This document shows, one piece after another, positions 20,811 to 32,997 of a DNA stretch of 64,000 nt. This DNA is from Fusarium oxysporum f. sp. lycopersici 4287 (Eukaryota; Ascomycota; Sordariomycetes; Hypocreales; Nectriaceae), in the NCBI RefSeq assembly GCF_000149955.1, contig NC_030992.1:4108850-4172849 (forward strand), read 5' to 3'. Numbering within the stretch: position 1 is the first letter of the stretch; every line of letters begins with the position of its first letter. The notes beneath the pieces were generated by a model that was given only the letters and a program-made list of their open reading frames with translations, was not told the origin of the DNA and searched no databases. The position numbers and the translations under genes are program-made.

Positions 20811-23774
20811 GATATGCGTGTGCATTATGGCCTAATTACATCCGGTAACCAGGTCATTAAGGACGCTACCATCCAGGACAGACTTACCAAGGATCTTGGT
20901 GGTCATGTTCTTTGCGTTGAAATGGAAGCGGCGGGACTGGCCTACAACTTCCCGTGTATCGTCATCCGAGGAATTTGCGACTATGCAGACTCGCACAAGA
21001 ATAAAGTCTGGCAGGAACATGCTGCAGCAGTAGCTGCAGCGTTTGCGAAGGAGTTTCTTCAATATATCCAGCCAGGTGATGTTGACAGGGAGCGCCCAGT
21101 GAGAGACATAATTATCCAGGGTTAGTAGTTTTTAAATGAAATTGGCAACGACTCCTAACGTTGAGTTTAGTTTGCGATGTTGTATCTACAATTCGAGAGA
21201 ACGCCATGCATACCCGGGCCCAACTGAACAAAAAAGAAGATGCTGAGATTCTTGATTGGCTCACGCCAGTTGACTCGGCCGGCAACAAAGCGACTACTTC
21301 GGGAACAGACAACAAGGAACTGGCCAATGGTTTCTGGAATCCGCAGAGTATCAAGAGTGGCTTGATGCGGACGGCAAGACACTGTTCTGTCCGGGCATCC
21401 CAGGGGCCGGGAAGACGATACTGTCGTCGATTATAATTAACAATCTCTACACGCGATTATCCGAAAACCCCAACATTGGGATTGCCTACATCTACTGCAA
21501 CTTTCGCCAAGAGCAAGAACAGAAAATTAATAATCTTTTAGCAAGTCTAGTCAAACAACTTAGCCGGGGCTGGCATTTCCTGCCAGAAAGTATTAACTCT
21601 CTTTATGGCAAGCATAAGAAGAATGCGATACGTCTATTAGTTGAGGAATTATCGGCAACCTTATAATATGTGATTAAGTTATATACAAAGGTGTTCATTA
21701 TTGTCGATGCTCTTGACAAATGCCAAGCTCTTGATGATTATCGGGGCAAACTTTTGTCTGAAATCTTGAGATACCAGGACAAGACTGCGATGAACTTTTT
21801 CGCAATATCAAGGCCTATTCCCGACATCACCAAGTTTTTTCAACGGACTCTTTGCCTCGAAATTCGCGCGACTAAGGATGATGTCACCCTGTATCTCGAG
21901 AAACACATAGGAACGCTTCGGCCTGTCATCAAAACTAACTCGCGGCTTCAAGAACAGATCCAGATAGGCATATCAGACGCAGTAGACAGAATATAGGAAC
22001 CCGGTGAAAAGCGATACGTAAATGCTTGCTGACGAACGCATAGGTTTCTCCTGGCCCATATTTACCTTCACTTCTTCATAGATAAGGTAACAGAGAACGA
22101 TATTAGAAGCGCCTTGAAAGAGATCCAGAAGCAAAAGCAGGCATACAGAGGTAATAAGCACAAGCTACTATCAGGTGCCTATGATCATATAATGGAGAGA
22201 ATTAGTAGACAAAAACTAGGCTTGCAAGAGCTCACAATACAGGTTCTCTCGTGGATTACTTGCGTCAAGCGACAGCTTACGATAATAGAACTTCAGCATG
22301 CCCTAGCTACTAAACAAGGCAACCGAACGCTAGATGCTGGAGACATAGTACCTATTGAGGATATAGTCTCAGTATATGCCGGATTGATCACAGTAGACCT
22401 CAAACGCGACAGCATTCGGCTTAATCACTATACTGCGCAATAATACCTTTTTGATAAAAGGAACGAATTATTGCCTAACGCGGAGTTTAACATTATGACA
22501 ACCTGCTTGACGTACTTGTCATTTGATGCCTTTGAAAGCGGTTTCTGTCGGACGGATGAAGAATTTGAAGAGCGGATGAGGTTGAACCCGTTCTATCACT
22601 ATTCGGCATGTTACTGGGGCAGCCATGCTTATGACATCAAAACTTTGAGTCCAGCAGCCATTGATTTTCTCGAATCCACTGCAAGAGTAGAGGCATCGGT
22701 CCAAGCCCTGATAAATCCAAATCTTGCATGGACGCTATGGAGACCGGGGTATAGTCAAACGTTTCCAAGACAACTGTCTGGGCTGCATTTGACGGCTTTT
22801 TTCGGGCTCGAGGACGGTGTACAAATTTTTGGGTCTAGCTGCTATACCTTTAACATGAGGGACAGTGATGGTAGGACTGCGCTGTCCTATGCAGCAGAGA
22901 AAGGGCACGATACAGTTGTCAAACTATGTCTCGAAAAAGTCGACCTCGATATTGATTCTCGCGACAAGTATGATCGAACACCGCTGTGGTGGGCCGCCAC
23001 GCGAGGGCATGAGGCAATCGTCAATCTCCTTATAAATACAGGAAAAGTCGATGTTGATGCTCAAGATCGAGAGGGTCGGTCACCGCTCCGATGCGCCGTT
23101 GAGCATGGTTATGAAGCTATAATCAAGTTACTTCACAATGAGGGAAAATGCGATCTGAATATTCAAGATGAATTTGGCCAAACAGCACTCTCCTGGGCCG
23201 CCGAAAGAGGCCAGGAAGCCAGGGTCAGGCTGCTCCTCAATTCGAGCGGTGTAGACGTCGATTCTGAAGATGAATTTGGCCGAACACCACTGTACTTGGC
23301 TGTCGAGAAAGGACACAATGCTATTGTCAGGATGCTTCTCGATACAGGAAATGTTGACGTTAATGCAAGAGACGTTAATAGTGAGCAGACAATATTCTCG
23401 TGGGCCGCCATGCGTGGACGTGAGTTCGTTGTTCAGATGCTGCTTCGTACGGGAAAAGTCGACGTTGATACTAGAGATATTCACTTTAGCCGCACGCCGC
23501 TCTCGTGGGCCGCCATGTATGGACACAAGGCTATTGTAGAACTTCTTCTAAGTCTTGGAGGAGCTGAACCTGATGCTCAAGATTCGACTGGTCGAACTCC
23601 GCTACGCTGGCTGCTGAAGAAGGACATGAGGCCATCGTCCATCTGCTTCTCAATACTGGAAAGGTCAACGTGGCGGCTAGAGATAACATTTTTGGTCAGA
23701 CGCCACTCGATATGGCCATCAAGCGAGGACACGAGGCCATCGTCAACATGCTACATCATCATTCTAGCTCCTGA
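20811..23774 (+). pseudogene. NOD-like receptor pseudogene (phosphorylase - NACHT - ankyrin)
   Basis: A PNP_UDP-type effector end ([15 protein letters not shown].. EMEAAGL.. [11 protein letters not shown]) is followed by an intron (21121-21170), a linker DAEILDWLTPVD, a NACHT domain with P-loop GIPGAGKTIL (about 21390-21420) and Walker B-like VFIIVDALDKC, then nine ankyrin repeats (about 22850-23765). Lesions: N-terminus missing; frameshift at about 21280; TAA at 21664-21666; donor site of the intron 21993-22043 reads AT instead of GT; TAA at 22441-22443; one-base deletion at about 23608. Intact relatives control fungal non-self recognition and cell death. The two stops and the donor change all fit C-to-T (or G-to-A) mutation. 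Confidence 0.88.
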
Positions 23775-24685
23775 TTAAGTGAAAAATCCAGTGGGCAATT
23801 GCAACTTAGGCTTTCAACACCGCCCCCAATGTTTTAGTTAAATTTGGCTCTTATATGTAGTTTCCTGGTCTAGAGACTATAAAAACCCAAGTCTTACTGT
23901 TTTTTGGATTAATATTGCTTTCGGAGCATGTCATGGTATGTTGCGATAGAGTGACTCGCAAGATCATGGATACCGAGAGTGAGAAGGACGGGAGTCGCAT
24001 CGCGGGAGGGATTCACCATTGTTCGTTTCATTTGCCGGGTACTGAGGATGAAGAAGTGAGGGAGAGCATTGAGACCAAGTTCATTGCATTCTGGTAATAT
24101 CTGGTCGTCTACATAATTTCATCCCAATCACCGATTCTTCATTTATCGCAGTATTAACTTGAGGAATTCTCTAAGGTGATGCCATGAACAGTTGAAGCAT
24201 TGAGCCCAGTTGCAAGCTTCTTTACACTACTGACAAGTCAATCCTGTATAGCATTAGAGATTCGGTTATTAACCTCGCGTTTTAAGTTATTACCAAGCCG
24301 AGCGCGAGCTGACCAACACGCGATGGTGCTTCTCCGAGGAGAATTTCAAGACATGTAATTGGCCAGGGTGCCGCAGATGCCGCTATGACCAGGTTTTTGC
24401 TGTTGCTCGTCATGTAGGCTGACATCGGGTATCCGGGTAATCGATACACGGGAAACCGTTTAGTGGCGTTATTCGCTGACTGACTTCGGGTATGACAGTT
24501 GCAGAGATACAGTTTCCGGAATCAGACGGAGATAATGTAATGTTGAGTATTAATTCTTGTAAGCCACTACAGTATTTATATGTTGCTGCGTCGCTGTCGC
24601 TATTTTCAAACATCTCATCAGGCATCGTCTCCAGTATTCAATAACATTGCAATATATCTTACAAACACCCTACCACTATTATAAA
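23775..24685. other. Intergenic, no gene recognised
   Basis: A 60-residue frame at 23915-24097 is isolated and without recognisable motif. The last 60 bp before 24686 form the 5' flank of the oxidoreductase gene. Confidence 0.5.
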
Positions 24686-25714
24686 ATGGCTCCATCGAAT
24701 CTCCCAGCGACAATGAAGGCTATCCTCCAGCCAGACAAGCACTCTCATAAGCTCATCCTCTCATCTCAACAACCCGTCCCTACCCCAACCCATCCTCAAG
24801 ACGTCCTCGTCAAAGTCCACGCTACCTGTCCCTGCAAGGGCGAACTCGACTGGGCCCTCTGGGCACCCGAGTTCATCGGCGACAAGATCCCCATTCCAGG
24901 CCAAGACCTCGCAGGAACCGTTGTCTCAGCCCCAGAGAATAGTGGCTTTAGACCCGGCGATGAAGTCTACGCCCGTATTGAAGCGAACCGTCCTGGTGCA
25001 GGTGCAGAATATGTTCTCGCGCGGGTCTCTGAGCTTGCTATTAAACCTAAGAACTTGACTTGGGCTGAAACTGCGGCGAGTCCTATTAGTGCACTTACTG
25101 CATACCAGGGATTATTCACGAGAGGGGGTTTGAATCCAGAGGCTTTGAGGGGTGATGAAGCTGCGCGGGAGAAGAACGGCAAGATCCGGGTTTTGATCAA
25201 TGGTGCTGCTGGAGGAGTGGGAAGCTGGGCTGTACAACTTGCTCGCATCGCTGGAGTGAAGACTATCACGGCGGTGGTTGGAACACAGAATATCGATTTC
25301 GTTCGACAACTTGGTGCGACTGAATCCATTGATTACAAGAAGCAAAGCATCGGGGAGTGGGTTGCACAAGATCCCGCATCTCGACAGTTTGACCTTGTTT
25401 TTGACTGTATCGGCATGCCTTCTCTGGCTCAGACGTGGTATGCAGTCCGGGAAGGAGGAACACTTGTCAGTGTATGCGCCGTGCCCGAGCAGAATCGTCC
25501 GGAGGATGTCAAGAAGGAGGCCAACACTGTCTTCTTCGTCATTGACCCGGTCGGCAAGGATCTGGATCACATTACAAAGCTTCTGGAGGCTGGTGATATT
25601 AAGCCGCACATTGATAGCGTGGTTGGTCTGGATGACTTTGAGGAGGCTTGGGAGAAGGTTGAGTCGGGTCGAACTAAGGGAAAGGTCGTCGTGATGGTGA
25701 TGAAGGACGAGTAG
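24686..25714 (+). CDS. MDR-superfamily (zinc-binding-dehydrogenase-like) NADPH oxidoreductase
   Basis: Single exon, 342 residues from the ATG at 24686; the frame opens earlier only with non-ATG codons. N-terminal GroES-like domain with GQDLAGTVV and FRPGDEVYA, then a Rossmann domain with the dinucleotide-binding INGAAGGVGSWAVQLA at about 171-186 and LGATESIDYKK. The catalytic zinc ligands of true alcohol dehydrogenases are not in place, which points to the zinc-free quinone-oxidoreductase / enoyl-reductase branch. It probably reduces a quinone or an activated double bond with NADPH in the cytosol; the substrate cannot be told. Intact. Confidence 0.9.
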   Translation: MAPSNLPATMKAILQPDKHSHKLILSSQQPVPTPTHPQDVLVKVHATCPCKGELDWALWAPEFIGDKIPIPGQDLAGTVVSAPENSGFRPGDEVYARIEANRPGAGAEYVLARVSELAIKPKNLTWAETAASPISALTAYQGLFTRGGLNPEALRGDEAAREKNGKIRVLINGAAGGVGSWAVQLARIAGVKTITAVVGTQNIDFVRQLGATESIDYKKQSIGEWVAQDPASRQFDLVFDCIGMPSLAQTWYAVREGGTLVSVCAVPEQNRPEDVKKEANTVFFVIDPVGKDLDHITKLLEAGDIKPHIDSVVGLDDFEEAWEKVESGRTKGKVVVMVMKDE

Positions 25715-25802
25715 TGGAAGGTTCAAATATTCGTTTCAGGCATCTGTATCGTATTTAATCGTTTACTTAGCTATAGATCTCATCTCATAATATCTATTTC
25801 CA

Positions 25803-27413
25803 TCACCCAGAATGCTTTACCCAGTAAGCCTGAGGATTACACCAGCCCTTTAGACCGACCTCCCCCCAATCCATACCAATACCGCTCTGCTTATGTCCCC
25901 CAAACGGGACATTCGGCGCAACCTCGAAATGCGTGTTGACCCAAACACTCCCCGCTTCCAGTTGTTTGGCCATTCGTCGAGCACGAGCAACATCTTTACT
26001 CCAGACAGACGCTCCAAGACCATAGTTTGATGCATTGACCGTGGATATAACATCGTCTTCGGACTGCCACTTCATGACAGGAACGATTGGACCAAACGGT
26101 TCAGTTTGCACGATTTCTGAGTCCTCGGGCGGGTTGTCGATGAGAACTGGTGGGATGAAGTAGCCTTTATCCGATTTCGCAGCTGATGCGCTGCCGAATG
26201 CGCGTTGCCATCCTTGCTTGTCGATCTCTTCATAGAGGCGCTGGAGTTTGTCATACTGCATCTTATTCTGGATAGGTCCAAAGAAGGCTTCAGGGTCAGA
26301 GAAGTTGCCGGACTTAAGACCTTCCAAGAACTTCACCACTTCAGACACGAACTTGTCGTGGATGCTCTCATGGACATAGATGCGCTTGATGTTCATGCAG
26401 ATTTGTCCGCCGTGAACATAGGCGAGAAACGCGACCTATCAGCTCGTCATTGAACCTTCCCTTCATCAGATAAAGTATAGAGAAACTTACCTTTCCAGCC
26501 ACTACAGGAATGTCGACATCTTCACAGACAATCGCAGCATCATTACCGCCCAACTCAAGAGTGACACGCTTCAACGTAGCTGCACAAGCCGCCATGATCT
26601 TCTTACCCGTCTCAGTGGAGCCAGTGAAACTCACCTTAGCTACACCAGAATGAGCAGTCAGCATAGGTCCAAGGTCATCACTACCGCTCAAAGCTTGGAA
26701 CACGCCAGGAGGAAGGACTTTGGCTCCAATCTCTGCAAGCTTAAGGGCAGAGTACGGAGAATATGGTGAGGGCTTCCATATGAACGTGTTACCAGCCAGC
26801 ATGGCAGGGTACGCTTTTCCAATGCCCAGCAACATGGGGAAGTTCCATGGAACGATGCCGACGCCGACGCCGAGGGGAACGTAGCGCACAACGGCTGTTC
26901 TCTTTGCATATTATTAGACCCTTTCTTGTCACAGCAATAACCGACGCGGCACGTACATCTTCATTCTCCTCGGGCTTGTCCTCCTTGATCCTCAGCTTTG
27001 GAGTCTCTCGAATATGCTCCATGACAAGCATCAACTCAAAACCACCGGCCTGGGGCGGTTTGCCAGCTTCACGGCCTAGAAGTTCAATAAACTCTTGCTT
27101 ATGTGCCTCGATAGCATCTGCGAATTTGACGAGGTAGTTGGCACGCTCATCCCATGATAGCTTTCGCCACGCAGGGTATGCCGCTTTCGCAGCGCTTACA
27201 GCTTGATCGACATCTTGTTGGGTCGATACGGGTGACTCCCAGAGAGTCTCCTCAGTGCTAGGACAGATACCACGTCGGGTTTCCGAAGTGGAGCTCAACT
27301 CGTTGTTTATGACGTTTCGGAAAGTCTGTCTTTAGAGTAAGATAGTTATAGCTTTACTGAGAGGGATCTATACGTACTTGGAAGTCAACTTTCTGCTCAA
27401 TGGGGAAACTCAT
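25803..27413 (-). CDS. Aldehyde dehydrogenase (482 aa)
   Basis: Four exons: 27413-27378, 27325-26957, 26901-26491 and 26435-25803; introns of 52, 55 and 55 nt. The model closes at 482 residues, the normal length. Catalytic glutamate in VTLELGGND (E251) and nucleophile in HGGQICMNI (C285), 34 residues apart as expected; IVPWNFP and FTGSTETGKK line the NAD(P) site, and EPFGPIVPV and PFGGHKQSG follow. It oxidises an aldehyde to the acid with NAD(P)+; the overall look is of the betaine-aldehyde/broad-specificity group, without certainty on substrate. Tail-to-tail with the MDR oxidoreductase (88 bp between ends). Confidence 0.95.
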
Positions 27414-28194
27414 GGTCACAAGTTGAGATCAATGCGAGGTAAGTGATGAGGAGAAGCGGTGCGATACTAAGCGAGCGACCATGCTGGGTATTTATCGCAC
27501 AAACTCCCAGTCAGACAATCATCTTCCTTCTGGGCATTCATTGCAATGGCAGAGTATACTTGACTCCGGCACGGATCGGATGTTGTAGTCTTAGCCAATC
27601 ATTGCTTCTCGCGAGCCCGTACCCATGTTGTTGGAATAAGCATCATGTCAGATGTGTTGCATCTCCAATGCCAATGTGGATTAGGGCTGACGATATGACA
27701 GGTGTAGCTCCACAAGATACAGACGGTTCGCCAATGGATGCTATTCGACCAAAGTACCTAGTTGGGTCAGCGACTGATTTGGTAATGGGTTCCGATCCCA
27801 CAATGCCTCCGAATCATACAGTCTTGTCGCTTTTGGTGGGGTGAAGTGATATGATGTGGACTCTGGGGGTCAACTCTAAAATAAATCCTATTTGCTAGAT
27901 AGCTGAAGGGCAATCCCATGACGGCAAGTCACTCGCATATAATTGGTAGACTCGAGCGCAGCATTAACAGTCATACAACTGCGACGGTGGTCAGACCTCA
28001 TCTAAACAAAACGGGGATTGATCTACGTGGAGGTTGAAGGCTGAAGCTCAAGCAAGTAATATTTATTTTATGTCTTTGGTTAAAATACACTAAGCCAACT
28101 AGGCCAAGGTTCGCTTGAACGAAAAAAGTTTCTTTCTTCGACAAGCCTGGCAGTGGCGTGCGCTTCACAGGAAGCGGTCTAAGCGTTAATGACT
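27414..28194. other. Intergenic between aldehyde dehydrogenase promoter and esterase 3' end
   Basis: About 780 bp. The plus-strand frame at 27443-27844 (133 codons) has no family resemblance and starts within the dehydrogenase promoter, so it is not called. Confidence 0.5.
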
Positions 28195-29243
28195 TTACCA
28201 TCCAAAGCCATTGGCCTCAAGTTCATTCGCCACCTGTTCAGCCACAAGCTGGTTGATAGCAATTCCAGGGTGATAGTCATTGAACCACAGCTATCTCCAC
28301 GTCAGCATACAGAGTCCTCACTCAAACGAATTTACTTACGCATGACTTCCCATCGCTATTGTAGCAAGTTGCGTCAGGAGCACCATAGGCCTTGGGGTTG
28401 TTGATAGCTTTCTTGAAAGAAACAGACGTGTCGACAAGAAGAGTTTTGACACCAGAGTTGGCTTTCTTGAAAGCGCTGAGCTTTGAGGCCAACTTGCTGT
28501 TGTAGAGCTTGATGGCCTTGACGAGAAGAACGTTTGAGTCAGCGCCTTGTTGGATCATCAATGGTGTCAACTCGGTTGCTAGATGCTGTTAGCATGAACA
28601 CCTGGAGACTCAATGGGGTATCAAGGACTCACGTGGGACGCTGAGCAGGACAAACTTGCGCAAGCCAGCCTTGTACAGAACCTGTAGTAACTCAAAGTAT
28701 CTCGTAGTCGCCTTCTCAACCACTGCGTCAGCATCCTGCAAATAGAAAGAGTTTCCGACGTCATTAACGCCGATCCACACTCCTGCAATGGTATTCTGCG
28801 CTGTCCAAGAGGTACCAGCTGGGTGCTTGCCAACAGAGTTAGAGAACTGGTTGACCTGGTCTACGAAGCTCAAGACAGTGCTTGCATAGGGCTTGACGAT
28901 GTTGGCATCGACAGTAGCACCTCCATACGCAAAGTTATACGACAGCACGAGAGAGTTGTTTTGCTCTTTGACAATATCTCCAACCCAATTCGCACCACCA
29001 GCTGCTGTCCATCCGGGGAAGGGCGGGTTGCCGAGTGGGTTTGCAGCGGAGGGCTTTGCACCGTTGGGGTCGAAGCCTGTCTGGGAGTATGAGTCGCCAC
29101 TAAAAGACGTCAATTTTCATTTCACAGGTGTAGTGTTTACTGACTCACAAAGTGAAGAGGTAGCCGATGCTTCCCGCTGCGTGGACTGCAGCGCTCTGAG
29201 CCAAGATGCTACCCATGGCAGCAAAAAGAAGTTTGGACAGCAT
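28195..29243 (-). CDS. Secreted GDSL/SGNH esterase (CE16 acetylesterase-like)
   Basis: Four exons: 29243-29149, 29099-28633, 28578-28340 and 28290-28195, giving 298 residues. A signal peptide ([20 protein letters not shown]) leads to block [12 protein letters not shown], where the nucleophile serine is formed across intron 1. Block III appears as [12 protein letters not shown] and the catalytic pair as NDYHPG near the C-terminus (D..H), formed in the last exon. This combination fits carbohydrate esterase family 16, which removes acetyl groups from plant hemicellulose oligomers outside the cell. All introns (49-54 nt) have standard borders. The gene is intact. Confidence 0.9.
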
Positions 29244-30903
29244 GATAGAAGGCTCGACGGGAAAGCACTATAGTTTGAATCGTCTGCCAAGACAATTTAT
29301 TCAAGCTTGCAAGTTTCACATAGCGACTAATGGACTACTTATATCTACACAGGTCCTGCGTTTCAAATCCTAGACCCAACCTTGTTTCCTCATCCCACAA
29401 ATCATGAGCCGATCTTATGACCAAGGAATGTCAACGGAAGATCTTGTTTAAGCATAATGTCTGGAAAGGGATAGACGGAGCTGTTCCGAGGCGGGGTATA
29501 ACATATTTGGACTGCGCAATCGCAGGAAATGCCATGATTGCGGCATGCAGATCATAACCTGTTAATTACATTGTGCATGAAAGCTTCCAGCCCGTGGCTG
29601 TTATTGGCACGGAATAATATTTTCCGTGGACAGATCTGTGCGTTCCCGTCGTTCCGGTCTTGATATCGCTTAGCTCATCAGTCTCCATGACATAGGTTAG
29701 AGTCCCGTAGAAGGAAGAACGGTTATAATATCTGCCAGAAGTTTTGCAGCTTCGATGCTGCATTGTCTTTGAGTCTAGTCGTTTGATATAAATCTGTTAA
29801 ATCTGAGAATCTACAGGGCTGTAACTCTGATTGAACAAATCTAAATCAGTCGTTTCAGCTGACAACGGCGTGCAACATTTGGAAAGCAGATATTCTTTCT
29901 GGTAGTAGAGTTAAATATCATTGTAAAATTGTGAATTGGATACTGAGATATGGTGGCACATTAAATCGGTATGTTAGCCAACGCCATCAAAGTTGCTTGG
30001 TGCAGGGTAGCTGGCTGTCTCGCAAGCTGTTGCGAAACCGTCCCTTTACATATGTGCCGGGTGACTATCTGCAATTTTATAGAGGACATTTGGTTCGATG
30101 GTTGGATACTTAGTAATCCTCCTTGTTCCCATGAAACTGATATGGTATATATTTGAGCTTCTCTGTTAACACCCATCTGGCAGGTCGTGAAGAACATGCA
30201 GCGGGCCATACAGGAGGTGACAGAAAAAGCTAAACCTGAGCCGCGGGAATCTTGGCACAAGTGAGTTAGTGTTTTCTTTTGTCCAACAATGAACCTGGTT
30301 GGCACTTTTGAACATACCAAGCAGGGATCTAAACAAAATTGCGGGGGGCATTTCTACCTCCAACCAATAGCCACCCAGAAATTACCAACATCTCTTCATC
30401 TCGCAGCTGCCGAAAAGCCGTGATTTATGGAGTCCAACCCATCAACAAATAAAAAGCTCAACAATGCTCCTTACCACGTGGAAGCGACCCTCCAACACAT
30501 TGGCTTTATCGCATCAACGCATCTTCAATCAAGGCTTTAAGCTGAATCCGTTATCTTCGGCCGAGTCTTTTTGCTAGAAGCTTATCTTAGTCTGCTTATC
30601 ACGTTTCATCGTAATCAACCTTGATTGGATCAAGGCGCAGATTTACAGGGGTAATGGCGAAGCTAAACTTGTTACTGCCACCGGCGAGAGCCGTCAGATC
30701 CGTTGTTGTTAACGGTTTGGGGGTGATGTTGGACTTGGGATGACGATCCGGCAGCTGAGTTCCGATCAGATGGGGAGTTCCGCGATGATAATGAAGGAAT
30801 TATATATACTAAGGTTGCATTTGTATCAAGACGATATGGCAGGTGTAGATTCTTTGCCGTCCAAGTCTCTCATTGCCGACTCGCTAGGTAACCTTGGTTC
30901 ATC
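29244..30903. other. Intergenic, 1.66 kb
   Basis: No gene supported. An intron-like GTATAT..GTTAAC..GGCAG tract at about 30143-30182 is followed by a short open stretch to about 30265, but no upstream exon fits. ATTATATATACT at about 30798 lies about 100 bp before the phosphatase ATG and may be its TATA element. Confidence 0.5.
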
Positions 30904-32997
30904 ATGAAGTCAATCGCTGCCCCCAGCCTCCTGGCTGCTCTTCTCACTACACCCGCTCTCTCAAAGCCAGTCGTCGATGAGAAGTATCCCTACAAGGGCC
31001 CTGCAGTTCCTGTCGGCGATTGGGTCGATCCCACCGTCAACGGCAATGGAAAAGGATTCCCTCGTCTCGTTGAACCTCCGGCCGTGAAGCCTGGCTCTTC
31101 AAACCCCAGCAACAACGTCAACGTTATTTCGCTGTCGTATACTCCTGGCGGTATCAACATTCACTACCAGACTCCCTTCGGGCTTGGTGCTGCGCCTGCG
31201 GTTCATTGGGGAACGAGTGCGTCTGAGTTGAAGAATAAGGCTACTGGTTCGACTACCACGTAAGTTCCCGGGCTTGGCGCATGGGATTACCTGATTTGTC
31301 TGCGCGTTGAATCGTCATTGGCTGACCATGTATCTAGCTACGACCGCACTCCTCCTTGTTCCGCCGTCAAGGCTGTTACGCAGTGCAATCAGTTCTTCCA
31401 CGATGTTCAGATCAGCGACCTGAAGCCTGGCAAGACTTACTATTACCAGATTCCTGCTGCTAACGGAACTACCAAGTCTGATGTCCTGAGCTTCGCCACT
31501 GCTCGTGAAGCAGGTGACAAGTCAGAGTTCACCATCGCTGTTCTCAACGATATGGGATACACTAACGCAGCTGGTACTTACAAGTATCTCAACAAGGCTG
31601 TTTCTGATGGCGCTGCTTTTGCCTGGCACGGTGGTGATCTGAGCTATGCTGATGATTGGTTCTCGGGCATTCTGCCTTGCGAGGATGACTGGCCTGTTTG
31701 CTACAACGGAACTTCAACCAGTCTTCCCGGTGGTGGTCCTATTCCTGATGACTACAAGACTCCTCTTCCCAAGGGCGAGGTCGCTAACCAGGGCAGTCCC
31801 CGTGGTGGTGACATGAGCGTTCTGTACGAGTCAAACTGGGATCTCTGGCAGCAGTGGCTCAACAGCATCACCCTTAAAATTCCCTACATGGTTGTCCCCG
31901 GTAACCACGAAGCCACCTGCGCCGAATTCGACGGCGGCAACAACACTCTATCTGCCTATCTCGACAACGACAAGAGCAACGGAACACAGCCCAACACCAC
32001 GCTCAACTACTACTCCTGCCCTCCCTCGCAGCGCAACTTCACCGCTTTCCAGAACCGCTTCCACATGGCTGGCGACAAGTCCGGCGGTGTTGGCAACTTC
32101 TGGTACTCGTTCGACTACGGTCTAGCTCACTTTGTGTCCATCAACACAGAGACCGATTACGCCAACAGTCCCGAGAAGCCGTTTGCTGCGGATCTCAAGG
32201 GTGATGAGACGCATCCCAAGGCGAATGAGACTTATGTCACTGATTCTGGTCCCTTTGGCGCTGTGCATGGTTCTTATAATGATACCAAGAACTATGAGCA
32301 GTATCAATGGTTGGCTAAGGATCTTGAGAGCGTTGATCGATGCAAGACCCCTTGGGTTATTGTAATGGGTCATCGTCCTATGTACAGCTCCGAGGTGGCC
32401 AAGTACCAAGTTAACATCCGTGCTGCCTTTGAGGATCTGATGTTGAAGAACAATGTCGATGTCTACATTGCCGGGTAAGTCATATCTTAGCCAACATCCA
32501 TCAAAACCTGTGTACTAATACTCGACAGTCACATTCACTGGTATGAGCGTCTCCAGCCCATGGGCCACAACGGCACCATCGACTCTGGCTCCATCATCAA
32601 CAACAACACCTACAAGACCAACCCCGGAAAGTCCATGGTTCATCTAGTCAACGGAGCTGCCGGTAACCTTGAGAGCCACAGCGTTCTCGATGGCGAGCCT
32701 CGTCTCAACATGACCATGTTCCTTGACCAGACACACTTTGGTTTCGCCAAGTTGACTGTTCATAACGAAACTGCTCTTTCTTGGAACTTTGTCCACGGTG
32801 ACGGTGGTGTTATTGGCGATGAGCTTACTGTCTTGAAGGAGAGTGCTTCGAAGTGCACTGCTTCTGGCTCTGGAAACTCTTCTTCGTCTGGAGGCGCCAG
32901 CGGTACCAAGGCCCCGGTTGCTACTCCTACCAGCGCTGGTACCAAGACATTTGTCTCTGGCGTTCTTGGCCTCCTTGTTCTCGCTCTGGCTTTGTAG
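30904..32997 (+). CDS. Purple acid phosphatase, secreted, GPI-like tail
   Basis: Three exons: 30904-31259, 31338-32474 and 32529-32997, giving 653 residues. A signal peptide (MKSIAAPSLLAALLTTPALS) is followed by a fibronectin-like N-terminal domain and the metallophosphatase core. Metal-ligand motifs in order: NDMGY (D190), GDLSYADDW (D219, Y222), VVPGNHEATC (N308, H309), VIVMGHRPMY and, across intron 2, AGHIHWYER. The end has a Ser/Gly-rich linker and a hydrophobic tail (TFVSGVLGLLVLALAL), which predicts a GPI anchor. It should release phosphate from organic esters at the cell surface. There are many N-glycosylation sequons. A phosphate-response site was not identified. Confidence 0.95.

Noticed and set aside
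23915..24097. 60-codon plus-strand frame
   Set aside because: Isolated, no family resemblance, probably chance downstream of the NLR relic.
27443..27844. 133-codon plus-strand frame
   Set aside because: Lies in the aldehyde dehydrogenase promoter with no recognisable family or signal peptide.
30140..30265. Intron-like signal followed by a short open stretch
   Set aside because: No upstream coding exon in any frame joins to it; left as unexplained intergenic sequence.
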